A DNA stretch of 64,000 nt from the NCBI GenBank assembly GCA_022606135.1, contig JABYQN010000006.1:186001-250000 (forward strand). The letters run 5' to 3'. The notes under the pieces are model-generated. The model saw nothing but the letters and a program-made list of their open reading frames with translations, searched no databases and had not been told where the DNA came from. This stretch comes from Fomes fomentarius (Eukaryota > Basidiomycota > Agaricomycetes > Polyporales > Polyporaceae). The first letter of the stretch is position 1. Every line of letters starts with the position of its first letter. Positions 24,876 to 39,371 of the stretch are shown here, piece by piece. Position numbers and translations under genes: made by a program.

Positions 24876-26445
24876 ATTGGAGGGGTAGATGTGAGGGCTT
24901 TTCCAGAGATAGTCGTCGTCTGTCCCATGCAGGTTCCATGTATTAGATATGTCACCGAGCGAATCCGAATTGGGCAAGCCAAACGACGGATATGGACCCT
25001 TTGTCAAGCAGGTGCAGCCAAACCTCCGAGTCGAGTTCGACCAGTGACAGTTCGCTGTCGCGTCAGAGGCTGCCACTGGCACTCAATCACTACGACCATC
25101 AAGTCAGCCACTGAGAAGACTACGGCTTGACAACGCTCTGAATGGTACTGCACAGGGCATCTCCGCATCCATGCCCTACAGAATCTTTGTTTTGCATCGT
25201 CAAGTACTTGGAAGATCATAATGTAAGGCTTCGAGACTTTCGGACAGTATACGATTGCCTACGACTCGGACTCTTGCGTTGTGCACGGCGTTATCAAGCT
25301 CCTGCATGCGTCGTGGGATTCTTGATTTGCGAGTACCCAGGATAACGCGCCTCACTGACGGACCGGTCTATCTCAATGCAACCTCCTCGCAGGACTGCGC
25401 GTTGGAGTGACAATGATAGTCGTAGTAGTCAAAGATAAACGCTCAGACTCCCGAATAAGTATTGTGAGCGCCGGAGATACCATCGGGAAGCTCCAGCCAA
25501 ATATGTACAACGTTCAGCCTTCAGCGACTTGCAAAAACTAAGTTACATGTAGTCTCCTCCGACGTCTTCCTCGCTTGCACGGTCCTGCAGTAGCGTTCAG
25601 CTGTGTCTACTACACGGTTATGGGCTGTGCTTCGGGCTTCAGCACAGCTCTAAATTACTCTACGACGCTCACAGGCTGACACGTGGTGTTGATGTTGTGT
25701 AGAACTACTAGTCTCGCTGCGGCCGCTCAGCTTCCCAATTGGTCTATCTTCCCTTCATTAAGGCATGTCCATGGCTAGCGCAAGGCTGATGTTTGTGCAG
25801 ATGCAACTATACAAACTGCACACTGTCAGGTACGCACTGGCCCGTTGACAGTGAGAACAGGTATATTTGACGAATAACACACAAACTTCACATATGTTTC
25901 CCAGTTGTTTGCTATAATTATACAGCTTCGTGGTACTCCCAGTCATATGCCGCCCCACATTGCAGTTGATTTTTACCTTGCAGATATAGGGCGAGGTTTT
26001 GGCTATGCAGCGCCCCTATCTTTCCTTTGACTCTATCATCCCATCGCCAAGCCTTGCGCTCAATCGTGTCTGTCTACTCTGCAACACTCTATTGTAGCAG
26101 AACTTTGGGCGACATATGCTGTAGAGATCTACAACGATGTAAGATGGGAAGTGTCTTGGAAGTGTCTTGGTACCCAGAATGGAGGCTATTCCTCGGATTC
26201 ATGGTATGCCACGGGAGGTCGCGACTGATGCTCGCGAATATCTTACATCAGCTTCAATCGGTAAGCAGATCTTATAACCCCGGACCCCACATGACGTAAT
26301 CCTGCCCCTCTCAGAGTCTGTCTCCGCTACTGAACTACGGCGTTTTCCTGGATTATCTCACTCCGGCCAAGAATGAGATGTTTTTGCGACGATGTACCGC
26401 AGCTTCTCTGCAACAGGTGCACGGTGTCGACCACCGGCGACGGGG
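24876..26445. other. intergenic region upstream of AA9 gene B
   Basis: About 1.6 kb with no recognisable gene; only short frames. AT content is higher around 25750-25950. No AA9 remnant was found here, unlike upstream of gene A. Confidence 0.4.
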
Positions 26446-26451
26446 TATAAG
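26446..26451 (+). promoter_or_regulatory. TATA box of AA9 gene B
   Basis: TATAAG in GGGTATAAGAGCAG, 82 bp upstream of the ATG at 26528. Confidence 0.6.
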
Positions 26452-26527
26452 AGCAGTTATGGGAAGGAACACTTCTTGAGCATCGGTCCTCGCTGCGCGC
26501 CCTCGAACTCGGAAGCCCACTGGCGCT

Positions 26528-27703
26528 ATGGTGAACCTCTCTGTTATTGCGACCGCCGTGATCCTCGCTAGCTCCGCGTCAGCGCACACCATCTTCCAAA
26601 GGTTCTACGTCAATGGCGCAGACCAAGGCCAACTGACTGGTATCCGTGCTCCCGATTCCAACAACGTAAGGTTTCACACTCCAACATGTTGCCAAACTGG
26701 TTTGCTCACCGGGGCCTGTGCAGCCCATCACGGACGTCAACGTACAGGACATCATATGCAATGGAAGTGAGTGACACCGCTTCCCCCGCCTCCTATCGTG
26801 GTCGATGATGTCCGGACTCGTCTCACCCTATCCAGTCAGCAACCCCTTCCACCAACCCGTGTCCAAGACCGTGATTGATGTGCCTGCCGGAGGACAAGTA
26901 ACTGCTGAGGTTTGTAGCTAGCTCAACTCTCCGGACTATCAATGACCGCCCTCTGATACTCGTCTTGCGCTCTAGTGGCATCACATGCTGTACTCGGTCC
27001 CGAACGACCAGGACGACCCCATTGCTGCGAGCCACCACGGCCCGATCATCTCTTACCTGTAGGTCTCCTTTTTGACTCCACGTCTAGAATGCGCTGACCT
27101 GATCGATGCATCCCTCAGTGCTAAGGTTTCTGACGCGACCCAGAGCGACGTCTCTGGCCTGAAGTGGTTCAAGATCCACGAGGACGGGTATTCGAATGGA
27201 GTGTGGGGTGTCGATAAGATGGTTGCCAACAAGGGCAAGGTGACATTCAACATCCCCAGCTGCATCGAGTCAGGCCAGTACCTTCTCCGCCACGAGATCA
27301 TCGGTGCGTACTATAATCTCTGTTCCGCGATTGGGGTGGCGCTCATGTCGTGGGTTCTGTTTAGCCCTCCACTCCGCCTACAACTACCCCGGTGCGCAAT
27401 TCTACATGGAGTGCGCGCAGATCAACGTCGTTGGAGGCTCTGGCTCTAAGACTCCTTCGACTTACGCATCCTTCCCTGGTGCGTACAAGGGCACAGACCC
27501 CGGTATGTTTCCCTTCTCTATCGTTATGTTGTTATGATGCGTTTTTGCTCATTGATATGATTGCGATGTTCAGGTGTCAAAATCAATATCTACGACCCTC
27601 TATCAAACTACACGATTCCAGGTAAGCTCATAGTATCAATTCACCAACCTTCTGTTGGTGCTAAGTTCTTCGCTCCTCAGGACCACCTCTTTTCACGTGC
27701 TGA
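26528..27703 (+). CDS. AA9 lytic polysaccharide monooxygenase (gene B)
   Basis: Paralogue of gene A. Eight exons: 26528-26665, 26724-26766, 26836-26909, 26976-27058, 27119-27303, 27365-27502, 27574-27621, 27681-27703; 243 aa. The leader ends at SASA and the mature chain begins with His1 ([15 protein letters not shown]). The second copper histidine lies in [10 protein letters not shown] and the axial Tyr in [19 protein letters not shown] carries the outer-sphere His. No CBM1; it ends PPLFTC. All exons but the sixth (+6 nt) have the same length as in gene A. Extracellular oxidative attack on cellulose is inferred from family membership; the intact copper site argues for activity. Confidence 0.95.
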
Positions 27704-28009
27704 GCATTCCCAGGATGAGAAGGGGTTATTGTTGAGATGTACCTTGATTGAGTTGTGTGACGATAACTTTGAATTACGCTTTTTTCTCTCAAGGTACACG
27801 CCCAAACGAGTTCTATAAGTTGTGTATAACTGAGACGAAGAGCATTGGGGAGGTATCCGGGTTGTAAGCCCCAATTATCCGTCGACCCGAGCATTGGGGG
27901 GACAAATATATATATAATGGCCCGATATCTGAAACCGTTAAGTGTGAGGTACGGATGCGGGCGCTTGATTGCCGCAAAAGGCAAGCCTGAGCACAGAGGA
28001 GGATTACAA
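27704..28009. other. 3' flank of AA9 gene B
   Basis: No gene. A short (TA)n run lies at 27906-27917. Confidence 0.4.
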
Positions 28010-28096
28010 AATGGACCACACCACTGGGACTCGAACCCACGTCATTAGCTTGTGGCTTGCTATCCCATCACCTCTTACCACTACACCACTTTGGCT
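28010..28096 (-). repeat. tRNA-like element (tRNA pseudogene or head of a tRNA-derived SINE)
   Basis: On the minus strand there is a Pol III A box (TGGTGTAGTGG, 28088-28078) and B box (GGTTCGAGTCC, 28037-28027) at tRNA spacing (about 40 nt between them), followed by CCCAGTGGTG. The flanks do not form an acceptor stem and the anticodon loop lacks T33, so this is not a working tRNA. Internal promoter boxes without a cloverleaf are typical of tRNA-derived SINE heads. The body and tail of such an element would extend toward lower coordinates but cannot be delimited from one copy. Confidence 0.5.
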
Positions 28097-31094
28097 TCTT
28101 GTACATAAAGATTGTATAGCATATATCACCACCTCTGCTGGACTTGAACGAATTTTTCTGTTCTCCCCCACCAGAACAAGTGCACTAGACGAGGAAGCTC
28201 TGGTTGATTCTGGCTCTAAGTATGTACATATATGCTAATATACTACAGCAAATTGATCTCCAACAACAGACTGCTAGAAGATGCAGCAGCAAAGGTGTAC
28301 CCATTGAAGGCACCACTTGAGATTCTCGGTGTCATCAGGCGCCCATACCATACCTGCACATTACATGAGAATAGATGTGGGTGATATGTGACATTACTTA
28401 CAGTGACCTTACGCCGCTAATGCATGACATATGCTTTTTTCACGGTATCTGTAGATGACATGCCGCGGTATGGGAAGGTGATCAGACCTGCATCGGGAAA
28501 TTAACGGTCGACCTCAATAAGTCCCAGATACTATATTCGTTTGGGCGTGTAGTCTCGACCACTCGGTTAACGAGTAGGGAGCAATACCTACCCTCATGAG
28601 CCCAACTGACTGACATCCACAAGAAACGCGATATTATACTATGGACCAGTACAGCGTATACGTCAACTCGCTAATCCGCACCACTAGCTTCTGGTTGATG
28701 TGTCCGCACCATGCCTGCTTGCCAGATATCAGCAGTCATCATTATTGGCATGTGAACCAGTATCGAATATCAAGCCGCAGTTCTCGCCATTCGTGCGGCT
28801 GACCCTCCCAGTCTTGCACCCAGACGGTCGGGCGTAGCTCGTGGGTGGGTGTTGTTCGAACGCAGGGAGTGCGAGTCCGTTCGCACTTCAGGGCTCTGGT
28901 TTGTCCCAAGCGGGTTGGGGGGTTGGGATGCGCTTTGGAGTTCATGGAGGCCGGATGTGGAAGAGAGGCAAGAACCCGGGAGTGCTCACGCGCCGCGCGC
29001 CCTTCCACATTTGGCCTCTCGCTTAGTAAGCACGCCAGTGCTCGTTCCTCACAACTTAGTAGCCGAACATCACAGGTGCTAGTATTCTACTCATGCGATG
29101 AATCGAACATGTATAGTGCTTTGACTTGGTTGAAACGTTAGGTGTCGTTTGCAACTCGGCATCCGGTCTTAGCTACTAGTAGTAGCTCAATCAACACTCT
29201 ATCTCCTTCATTCACTGACACTTACTCCATCTCCGACGTGACACTTGCATGATAGCTGAAGGTGATATGCTCGGACATACGACTGTCACCTGGGACAGGT
29301 CAGGCCGCCCGAAGCTCTTTGTCACCGATTATACTACATAGAAGGCACTCTCAGGAAAGCCGAAGCCGATGGGTGACACTGACATTTTGGAGGCAAACAT
29401 CTGCGAAGTTGGAACTCACGTTACTCGCACGTTTATCTCATCGCCTTCTGTACCACATACCCCTGGAAGTCTTGTGATAGATATTGTTATCATATCTTCA
29501 CGACCATAGCCGCTCAATCTCAATGTAATCCACAGTCAGGCTGTCACAAGGGAGTCATTTATTGATGTGCTGTGGAAGGGTCTCAATGTACATGCAGGGG
29601 CGGGTGTGACTTAGAACTAGCATAACAGGTTCTTGGTGGCATTGACCGACCATTCAGCACGTAAATGCCATGCAAGATATGCCTTCCTCTTGTCATGTCT
29701 CATGGATGCTTCTGACAATGAGCCCTCCATGCCAACTGCCACTTCGGGTTATAACAGCCTCTTTATGACGGCACACCATCTGACTTGTTGATACATAGCT
29801 TTGACCGGAAGTGACACTCATGTTCACTTGCATGTTGCGGAGTATGACGTGCTGTCCTGTCAACTTCTGTGACGTCAATTTGTCCAAGGATTGAATACAT
29901 GAGAACTCAAATCAGACATCGTCCTCAATGTTGCTCCTTGTTCCCACTTGCACGTACCGTAGAGCCACACTCTCAACAATGAGCACGACCCGTAGTGGTA
30001 CTAGCACTTCGTTGCGAATCAAGTGCGTGGGACAACACTACGTTACTTTCCGAGATATTTCATTACTAACATGCGTGGCTAGACTACACATGGGTCACTC
30101 CGTTGTTTTCCCGTTGAATTGGACACTGAAAACCACTATCACTCGCCCACACAACGAGCGTTCCCAGTGTTGCAACCCGGTCCTTTTGCCCTCATAAGGA
30201 TGATCGGCATTGTGTTCACCCCACTCAGTTCAGATTTAGTAATCAGACGGTGAGACCTGTCAAGGGCACATGTTGGAATTAGTCAATATGACCCTGTATC
30301 GCACTTGATTCTATCAAGTTGATAGTTCAAGTTCTCGTCAGGACAATCTCTGACTCAGACTCGAGTCACATGACCTACTGCAAGTATTGCCCTATGCTAT
30401 GGATAATGATGGTCTCATTGTATCTATTTTCGATGACACTATCCAGGCATCGACCGGCATCAAGGCATTTCGAACAACAATAACAACGGCAGGGTACCAG
30501 GACCGATGATAGGCCATGGCAGAGTAATATCAAGGTTTCTCACCATAGTTTGCCAGATTGATGGGTAGAGTGTTAGGTGGCGAGTCATGGATGTCAAAGG
30601 TCCATTCAAGTCAAGAGCGTTACCGCGCTGTGCATTGGAAGGCTTAATTGCGGCCCCAAGTCTCACGTCGTATGTGGTAGAGTGTCAGTCTAACCATACG
30701 GTGGTAGGGATGCGCCGGGTTGAGACGATTCACGTTGAGTTTACTTCTAGCCTGTTCAATCGTATTCCAGGGTCCCCCTTGCCTTCAACACTTCTCTCGC
30801 ATTTCCATACTTGTCGTCATCAAGCCCATCATGAGAGGTGTCCGTCCAGTGTCGATCCGGTAGGGGCTTTTCACGTCAACACTTCCATGGCAGAGCCTCC
30901 GGGCCTATTCCTCTTTCATCGCTGACATTTGGGGGTCTAGAATGCGAAGGCTTCCGGGCTCTGCATTCCCGGGTGTGGCTGGTGAAGTCACTCCGGGTGG
31001 CAAAGTCCACGGGAGGGATGGCCTGCGCAAGTTAATTCCTGGGAATCGCCGTCAATGCAAGTCAAAAGGACCCTGTCACAAACACAGGATACAG
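28097..31094. other. gene-poor region
   Basis: About 3 kb without a recognisable gene on either strand. A GC-rich block at about 28790-29020 stands out from AT-richer surroundings but has no recognisable coding content. No LTR, terminal inverted repeat or transposase motif was found by eye. Confidence 0.4.
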
Positions 31095-31198
31095 TATAAT
31101 AAGTGACGTTGGTCCAGGAGGAATTCTTCCACAGATCTTACAGCCTCTATCACCCTCCCTCAACGGTCAATAGTCTTCACTCGATAACAGCACTCGCC

Positions 31199-33113
31199 AT
31201 GTCCAACTCGAAGCAAATCACATTCAAATGGTGAGTTCTCTGGTTGGTGGACTGTACTGTGCATGGTACTGATCATGCCTAACATTGCGCATAGGGAGAA
31301 GCCCGGCACCAGCACCCGCGTGATGTTCGTTGTTGTTCCTACCGACCTACCCGAGCTGTATAAGACAGCCTTCCCCGTTGCTGTGAAGTGTGTGCTAGTT
31401 ATTTTATCTTTCTTGATCATTGTTAGTGATGACTAATTGACCTGCCTCCAGAGTTACGAAAGTCAATGAGTCAGGTATTTGACTGTCACAAACACCTGTC
31501 GATGACGACCAGTATAACCTTACATCACATCGTTTCCAGACCCAACGAGCATTCCGTTTGTTTTCGATACAAGGTACGTCACTCGGAGTGAGAAGTTCTT
31601 CATCATAATACTCAAGGATCCCACGTGAAAACTGTGCCTCTAGCTACGGCTTTGGGGCTGCACAAGTTGTGGGCAAGAATGACATGTTCCACATTGAAGA
31701 CTCGAAGTCGACTGCGTCAGTCAATGTAAGTCTCCAGTACACAAAGCCTGATATCTGCGCTTATAAGTCTTCTTAGTGGGGTTATACGACCACGTTATTG
31801 CAAGGCCTGATGTTTTCGGTCAGTACTACACGCTTTGAATGACTGTTTTTAAAATATTCACATGACACTATGGCAGCCGCCCTTGAAGAACCCCTCTTCT
31901 GACAGCCAGACCATTAAAGCGGTGAATCGCAATGATGCACCGGCCACTAACATTGCTGTCGGATATGGTAAATCTTGCACCACTATGCAGCTTGTGACAA
32001 TTTTGAAGTGCATGCCACTACTAGGGTCCAATCCTGAGGGGAAGACTGATTTCGGCCCCATCGCAGTCTATAAGTCGGTCAAGTATGTGCTATTGCCTAT
32101 GCTTTTTATGAGCGAAACTAATGAGTAATGCTCTGTAGGCCGAAGGAAACAGTCACGGTTTCCAAGATCAAGTTTACTCCGGTCCTCAGGGCCTACGCCA
32201 ACGTCTTCTATGATGAGGGAGAGATCCTAGGCCCGGAGTTCGAGCACGTTGTGCCGTTCTGGGAAAAGAAGCTGGATGAAATCACTGGCGGTGAGACATA
32301 TCAGATTGTATTGAACAAAGCAGGCCTGTTCAGTGCCATCTATGTGAGCACCACAAATCGGACTGTTGTCACAAGTATCTTCAACTTCTGAGATACTCCT
32401 ATACATATCTAGATACCACAGGCCAATCCTGTGGGCACTACTGGCAGTTCAGATGTGAGTTTTACAAGCCCTCTTCCCTGACGATGATGAACCACTTCTG
32501 ACATCTCGAGCTCGCCAGGTGGTACCGGAGAGATATGCCAAGATCGAGTTCTACGCTACTGTGGCATTCTCAAGCGCTGCCAAAGCTCAAGAGTTGAAGA
32601 CCTTGATTTCCAAGGAAGTTATGCCGGAATATGGCAACTCGGGGGCAGTCATTGACAGGGTGAGTCTACCGTTGCTAGTCTCGGAAGAATTTAAGACACT
32701 TCATGACTATTACGCACATCTGTACATAGGGTAATCCTACCGAGATTCAGTTCCGTCTCGATGTCCACCCGGACTTTCAAAGCTGCAGACAAGCTAGTGA
32801 GCGCATGGATAACGCCCTTCGCTCCATCTCGGACAAGGCCTTGGACAAGCCGGTGCTTGTCGGGCACCACGCGCAGGGCCGCCTCTTTCCTCGCACTCAG
32901 GAATACCCTCAAGTCGAGATTTGGAAGAACATCAACCCCGCATCTCACACCTGGCGCTGCGCACCTGGCGATATTTGTGATTGTCTGGTGAGTTCCACCA
33001 GGATTGTGGCTTTTCGACCTTACTCAAGTACCGATACTCAAGCTAAACTCGCATCACAGACCAACGCCAACGGAGGCGTCAATGGTATCGCCTCCAAGGA
33101 GGACTCTGACTAG
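31199..33113 (+). CDS. orphan protein of about 395 aa, 13 exons, unknown function
   Basis: Coding is supported by a chain of 13 phase-matched exons. Start ATG at 31199 (MSNSKQITFKW), then exons opening at about 31295, 31452, 31541, 31644, 31777, 31878, 32027, 32139, 32422, 32519, 32731 and 33060, ending at TAG 33111-33113. Readable segments include RVMFVVVPTDLPELYKTAF, PTSIPFVFDTSYGFGAA, LQGLMFSPPLKNPSSDS, FTPVLRAYANVFYDEGEIL and FRLDVHPDFQSC. There is no signal peptide, membrane segment or nucleotide-binding motif; a late cluster WRCAPGDICDCL has three cysteines. The alternating hydrophobic pattern suggests a beta-rich soluble protein (inference). I do not recognise the family. A TATAATA motif at 31095 lies 104 bp upstream of the start. 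Confidence 0.75.
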
Positions 33114-33424
33114 GATGCGATCGTCGTTCTTGAACAGTTCTGCTGTCCCAGGATCACTCCAATTCCGAGATTCTGTTGAGGGATTGATGAGTTTTCCGGG
33201 ATGGGGCGGCCTCATCTAACGAGCCCAACAAGTGTTCGATGATAGTTCCAATCGACAGAGCATGGCAACGAGCGTATAGTGATTATCAGATTTATGATAG
33301 CCAAATGTAGTGACCTCGAATGAATATCCGTTGCCATAATGAGAGTACCACGTGTGAGCCCGGAACGATCATCTAATGAGAGAGTCTGTAGGTGATAAGA
33401 TCCCTGTCTCAGGAGGCCACTACC
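33114..33424. other. intergenic region between convergent genes
   Basis: 3' ends of the orphan gene (plus) and the MFS gene (minus) face each other here. Nothing else seen. Confidence 0.5.
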
Positions 33425-35627
33425 TCATGCCCGTTTTGCGTACCGACTCGCATTTCGAATCCGCTCTCCGTATTTCCAGAAGAGAAACGGTCTATGCGAG
33501 TTGGAAGTCAGCGCCGCGAAGGTAAGCAACCACGGAATACGTACGCAGGGATACCAATGACAGTAGCAGCGCACGCAAGGATTGTATCGCCCTTGCCATA
33601 ACCCAGGGTTTTATACATCGAAGGCGCAAAAAGGGGAAACCCGAATCCGGCAAGAGAGCGCAGCAAGGTGACAGCGGCGAGAGCTATAGAGTTGCTATGA
33701 GAAAACAGAATTCTGTGGGGTGGGGCATGAATCGAACAGACCTGAAGCAGCGTAGAGGGTGAAGGCGTCGATGATATACGTCTGGATAGTCTGGAAGTTC
33801 AGTACCATGCCGGCTCCTACGACCAGGATACCGATGTCTGGCACGATCCAGTGTACACTTTCACGTGCAGACCAACCAGTGAGGAGTAATCCGATGGGAA
33901 GCAATATTGTACCCGGGACCATCGATGCTGCTCCAACGTCAGTAGTGGATACACACACAAAAGAGGGCGGAGAGGCACGCACGAAGTCTGAACTCTGGCT
34001 TCCCGACGCCGTCGTTCTTCGCGCACAGATACTTGTAGACCACGTCAATGAAGTGTGCGTTGATCTGGGATATGACTGACAGGCCCAGTCCGAGTGCGAT
34101 ATAGTGAAGACCAGCGATTCCGACAGATTGCTTGTAGACGCCTTCAAATATTGAGGTGACGGTCGTGAGGAAGACTGTTAGTATTGAACAAGAACGTTGA
34201 TGCGTTAATCCAAGCTTGCACGATGGGTATACGAGGAGACGTACGATAGAGCGTCCCGTATACGAAAGCCATGTAGCAACCAAACAATTGTATGATTGGT
34301 TCTCGGAAGAGTAGCATGAAAGGACGTAGGAGCGCCTGTTGAACAATATTCGACCATCTGGAGAGTACTAAGGTCACCGCATGTTCGGGATAACGTATAT
34401 TTGAATGCACGCACTCACGGTCCGCACAATCGTAGATACTACGCACGTCGCGAGTCTGACCCTTCTCCGCATCCATTTCCTTGCGAATGAGACGTGCTTT
34501 CTGTTCCAATAGTACCGGGGCGTATGCTGCGGAAGTGCGAATTGCATACGGTGAGCGGTTACAATCAGTGGAGAGGAAGAAGAAGCGTACTTTCTTGCAG
34601 GAAGAACAATCCAACGAGTTGAACCGCCACACTGACAATGGTCGGGGCCCAGAAGTACAACGCGTCTACTTGAGGACAATACAATGCATCGCAAGAAAAA
34701 AAGACGTACTACCCATCTCCAGTCGCCCTTCTCAGCAATCCATGCACCACATACAGGACCGACGACTGGACCAAGCATTGGAGCGAGCGAGTATATAGCT
34801 ACCGCTTGCCCACGCTGTTCTGGAAGCCACACGTCGCCGAGGACACCTCCGCCAATCTGATGACAACAATACGGCATCAGCAAGCAGCTTAACGTAAATA
34901 TGAAAGAAACGCACAGAGAGTGTGCCACTTCCACCGAAGCCAGACAGGAATCGGAAGGTGATCATCTCTCCTTTGTTTCGCGCAAAGCCGCATGCAAGAT
35001 TCCATGCTGACATGTAAACATGAATTGATGGCGAGATGAACGGGGAAGACCGACATACCCAGATACCAGAAATTGGCGGCTTGCAGCACCCTCGCACGCC
35101 CGAATATTTCGCTGATGGGTCCGAGAAGAAGTGGGCCAAGCGCTTCAACCTATTGGTCAGCGACGCGAAGCTCCTGTAAGGCAATATAGCACTCTTGCGA
35201 CGCACCATAGCCAAGAACGTAGATTGAGGTGAGTAGTGCTATCAGTGAAGAGTTCGTGATCCCAAGTTCTGCCGCTATCCTTTGACTTGCAGGAGCCATC
35301 ATCGAGGACGATAGCGGGCTCATGAAGGTATATGAAGAGACGACGAGAGTGATGGCCCACTTCTTGGAGAACTTCCAGCTACATTCGGTTGGTTAGAGCT
35401 TTGAGGCGAGAAGTGATGTTGCAAGAAACACACTTTTTCGGGTTCTTGGGGTCATCATGCCCATCACAATCTACGACGTAAGTTGCGTCCGGGTGCATGG
35501 CACTCTGCTCGTCCTCTTCTGTATGCTTGACGGAGTTCAACACTGGACCAGCTAGGTTCCATGTTCCATGAAGTGACAATGAGGGACTAATGAGAGCGGT
35601 AGGCTCACTTTTCTGAGGCTGATCCAT
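33425..35627 (-). CDS. MFS transporter, DHA1 (drug:H+ antiporter-1) type
   Basis: Plasma-membrane proton antiporter of the 12-TM drug/polyamine class. Start ATG at 35627 (MDQPQKSEP); first exon ends at 35434 after DPKNPK and joins NWKFSKKW, the signature that precedes TM1 in this group. Later exons read LLGPISEIFGRARVLQ (conserved loop 2-3 position), MITFRFLSGFGGSGTLSV, GDVWLPEQRGQAVAIYS and LAPMLGPVVGPVCGAWIAE (antiporter motif C region of TM5), then a second six-helix half ending FLFWKYGERIRNASRYAKRA. The last exon is 33491-33425. About eleven exons with introns of normal length. The substrate is not predictable; neighbours give no biosynthetic cluster. Confidence 0.88.
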
Positions 35628-36932
35628 GATGAGGTGGTGTGTGGGTAAGACCACTGTGGCGACAGGCTACGTCCGTACTTGCTCAAAATAAAAGGCTCAG
35701 CAAGGAGCGGCTACATGGCGGGAGTCACCCGCTCGCAATTTGTCGTAGGAAGAAAGCGGTCAGTGAGGGCGATACGGTCTCGAGGATCCGATTAAAACCG
35801 AACCAGCGCGAGATAGGAAATACAAACACTGCTGGAGAAGCAGTGGGGCTCCCCTGGGATTTACGTTGCAGGAAGGCGTTGAATTTGAACGGGAGTAGTC
35901 TGCGGCCGAACAAAACCGACGGAAGTGTGACTCGTCACTGCACTCCACATGCAACTCCGACCCATGGGTGAGTTGAACCAGGGCGAAGATATGCGACAAT
36001 TCCCAGCATCCATCATTGTCCTGTATACCTGTGCCTAGAGCTATCTCTTCCGAGAACATAACGCGGTCAGTGACGATGATCACGTTCTCAATAGGCCGGA
36101 ACCTGAGGCTGGCGTCACTCGATCAGAGTTGTACAGTGCACCGAGTCGAGCTCAACACTCACAATCATTTTCTGACTTTGGAAAAAGGAAATACCTTAGG
36201 CATGGCACGACAGACAAAGCACTAGTCTGCACCACACGATAGGCGGCCTATAGGGGAGTGCGAAGGCGAAAACCGGATGATAGGCAGTCGATAGTTATGC
36301 AATAGTTTAACTTCGCCAAAATTGCACGCCTGTAAGCCGCCTATCGCCCGGTGCAAAATCTGAGGGTGCTCAGAGTGTGGGACTCCCTTGCGCCAGAGGG
36401 TCAACGCTGGGAAGACATGTACCCACACAGGAGTTCAAGACTTCAAGTTGCACGTCATGCCAACTCACACGCTGCGGCGGCGTACGTCATCTGGAAACCT
36501 GGTCGAAGCAATTCAAATCAGTACAACATATCGCCAGCGCAAAGACTTCCTCAAGAATACTCGCTGTTGCGAGGCATGGTGACAAAAACTAGGTTGAACT
36601 TACTTTCAAGTCGCGTCCGACGCCGATTTGGACCAACGTGGTACAAGCGCCGGAGGCTCTTGCCACACAAATACAAATACGAGAGTGTCGGCCGGGCCAC
36701 AGTCCGGTACTCAGCCTCCCTCCGTTTGTCCCTTCGTCCTCTTGTCATACCAATGCCGCTTGGCTGTCTCGTATACTTAGGGGATATCCTTATGTGGAAG
36801 TCCGGCGACGGTATTCAAGTTTCCGGGCCGCCAGGTCTTTCAATTTGTAGTACTACATATACACGCCAATACTAGCACCGAAAGAGTGCAGACAAGTATA
36901 TATACAACGCGATCGCACGTCCAGTGAACCGC
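35628..36932. other. intergenic region between MFS gene and xylanase
   Basis: Promoter of the MFS gene and 3' flank of the GH10 gene. A 174-codon frame (36351-36875, plus) lacks any recognisable domain and a plausible gene context; it is treated as chance. Confidence 0.4.
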
Positions 36933-38672
<1,740 letters not shown>

Positions 38673-38783
38673 TTTGGCGACTGACTGAGTCACTGACTGC
38701 TTGGGACAATGGCGAGCACGTAAATACGTAGGTGACCAGGACACGGCTACGGACAGTCGAAAGGGCTCTCTCTCCCGTTCGTA

Positions 38784-38789
38784 CTTATA
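38784..38789 (-). promoter_or_regulatory. TATA box of the minus-strand GH10 gene
   Basis: TATAAG on the minus strand, 112 bp upstream of the ATG at 38672. Confidence 0.55.
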
Positions 38790-39371
38790 CCGCGTCGTCA
38801 GCACTTCGGAGCCGTGCTGTCAGACCGCCCTTCGGGTCGTTCGTAGTTAAGCATTCGCGGGATGGTCTTGGCGTGGCTTCTCGAAAACGTTACCCCGCAC
38901 TCAGCTGGCATCCGGGGGGTCAGAAGCGGCGAGCATCATTAGTAGGGTATACAACGCAGAATATACGGCGAATTGGCCGGTGAAAGTGCCAGGCTGGAGA
39001 GAATTCCGCTGCACTCGATGACCTCGTTTGCGTGGCATGGTAGGCCCTCCGAGGCCCTCCAGCGGAAAAACAAACGCAAGACCCAGTTGATCTTTCAATC
39101 AACTTCCAACAAACCGGGGCCCGCTGCACCCCAGCGGATCATCGTGAGGAACCACGTGAACGAGGAACGCATCCGGCTTTTGCTGATCGGGAAAACCCCT
39201 TCCGACGATTTAGACTTTCAAGCACGACGCTTCCCGACTCTGGTCAAACGTGATAGTCAACATTCCGAATCTATGCAGTATGGAAGATAATGTGTGGATG
39301 GTACAATAGCCCAAGAGATACAGTATGTTATGCTATGCCACACGGCCAAACCAATATGTCTGCGTGTATGA
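38790..39371. other. intergenic region between GH10 and IMP dehydrogenase
   Basis: Upstream sequence of the xylanase and 3' flank of IMPDH. No gene supported. Confidence 0.45.

Noticed and set aside
28097..31094. Transposon remnant in the gene-poor region
   Set aside because: Looked for LTR ends, inverted repeats and transposase or reverse-transcriptase motifs on both strands and found none.
36351..36875. 174-codon open frame on the plus strand between the MFS and GH10 genes
   Set aside because: No domain, no splice continuation, composition unlike neighbouring genes and basic-rich translation; probably a chance frame.
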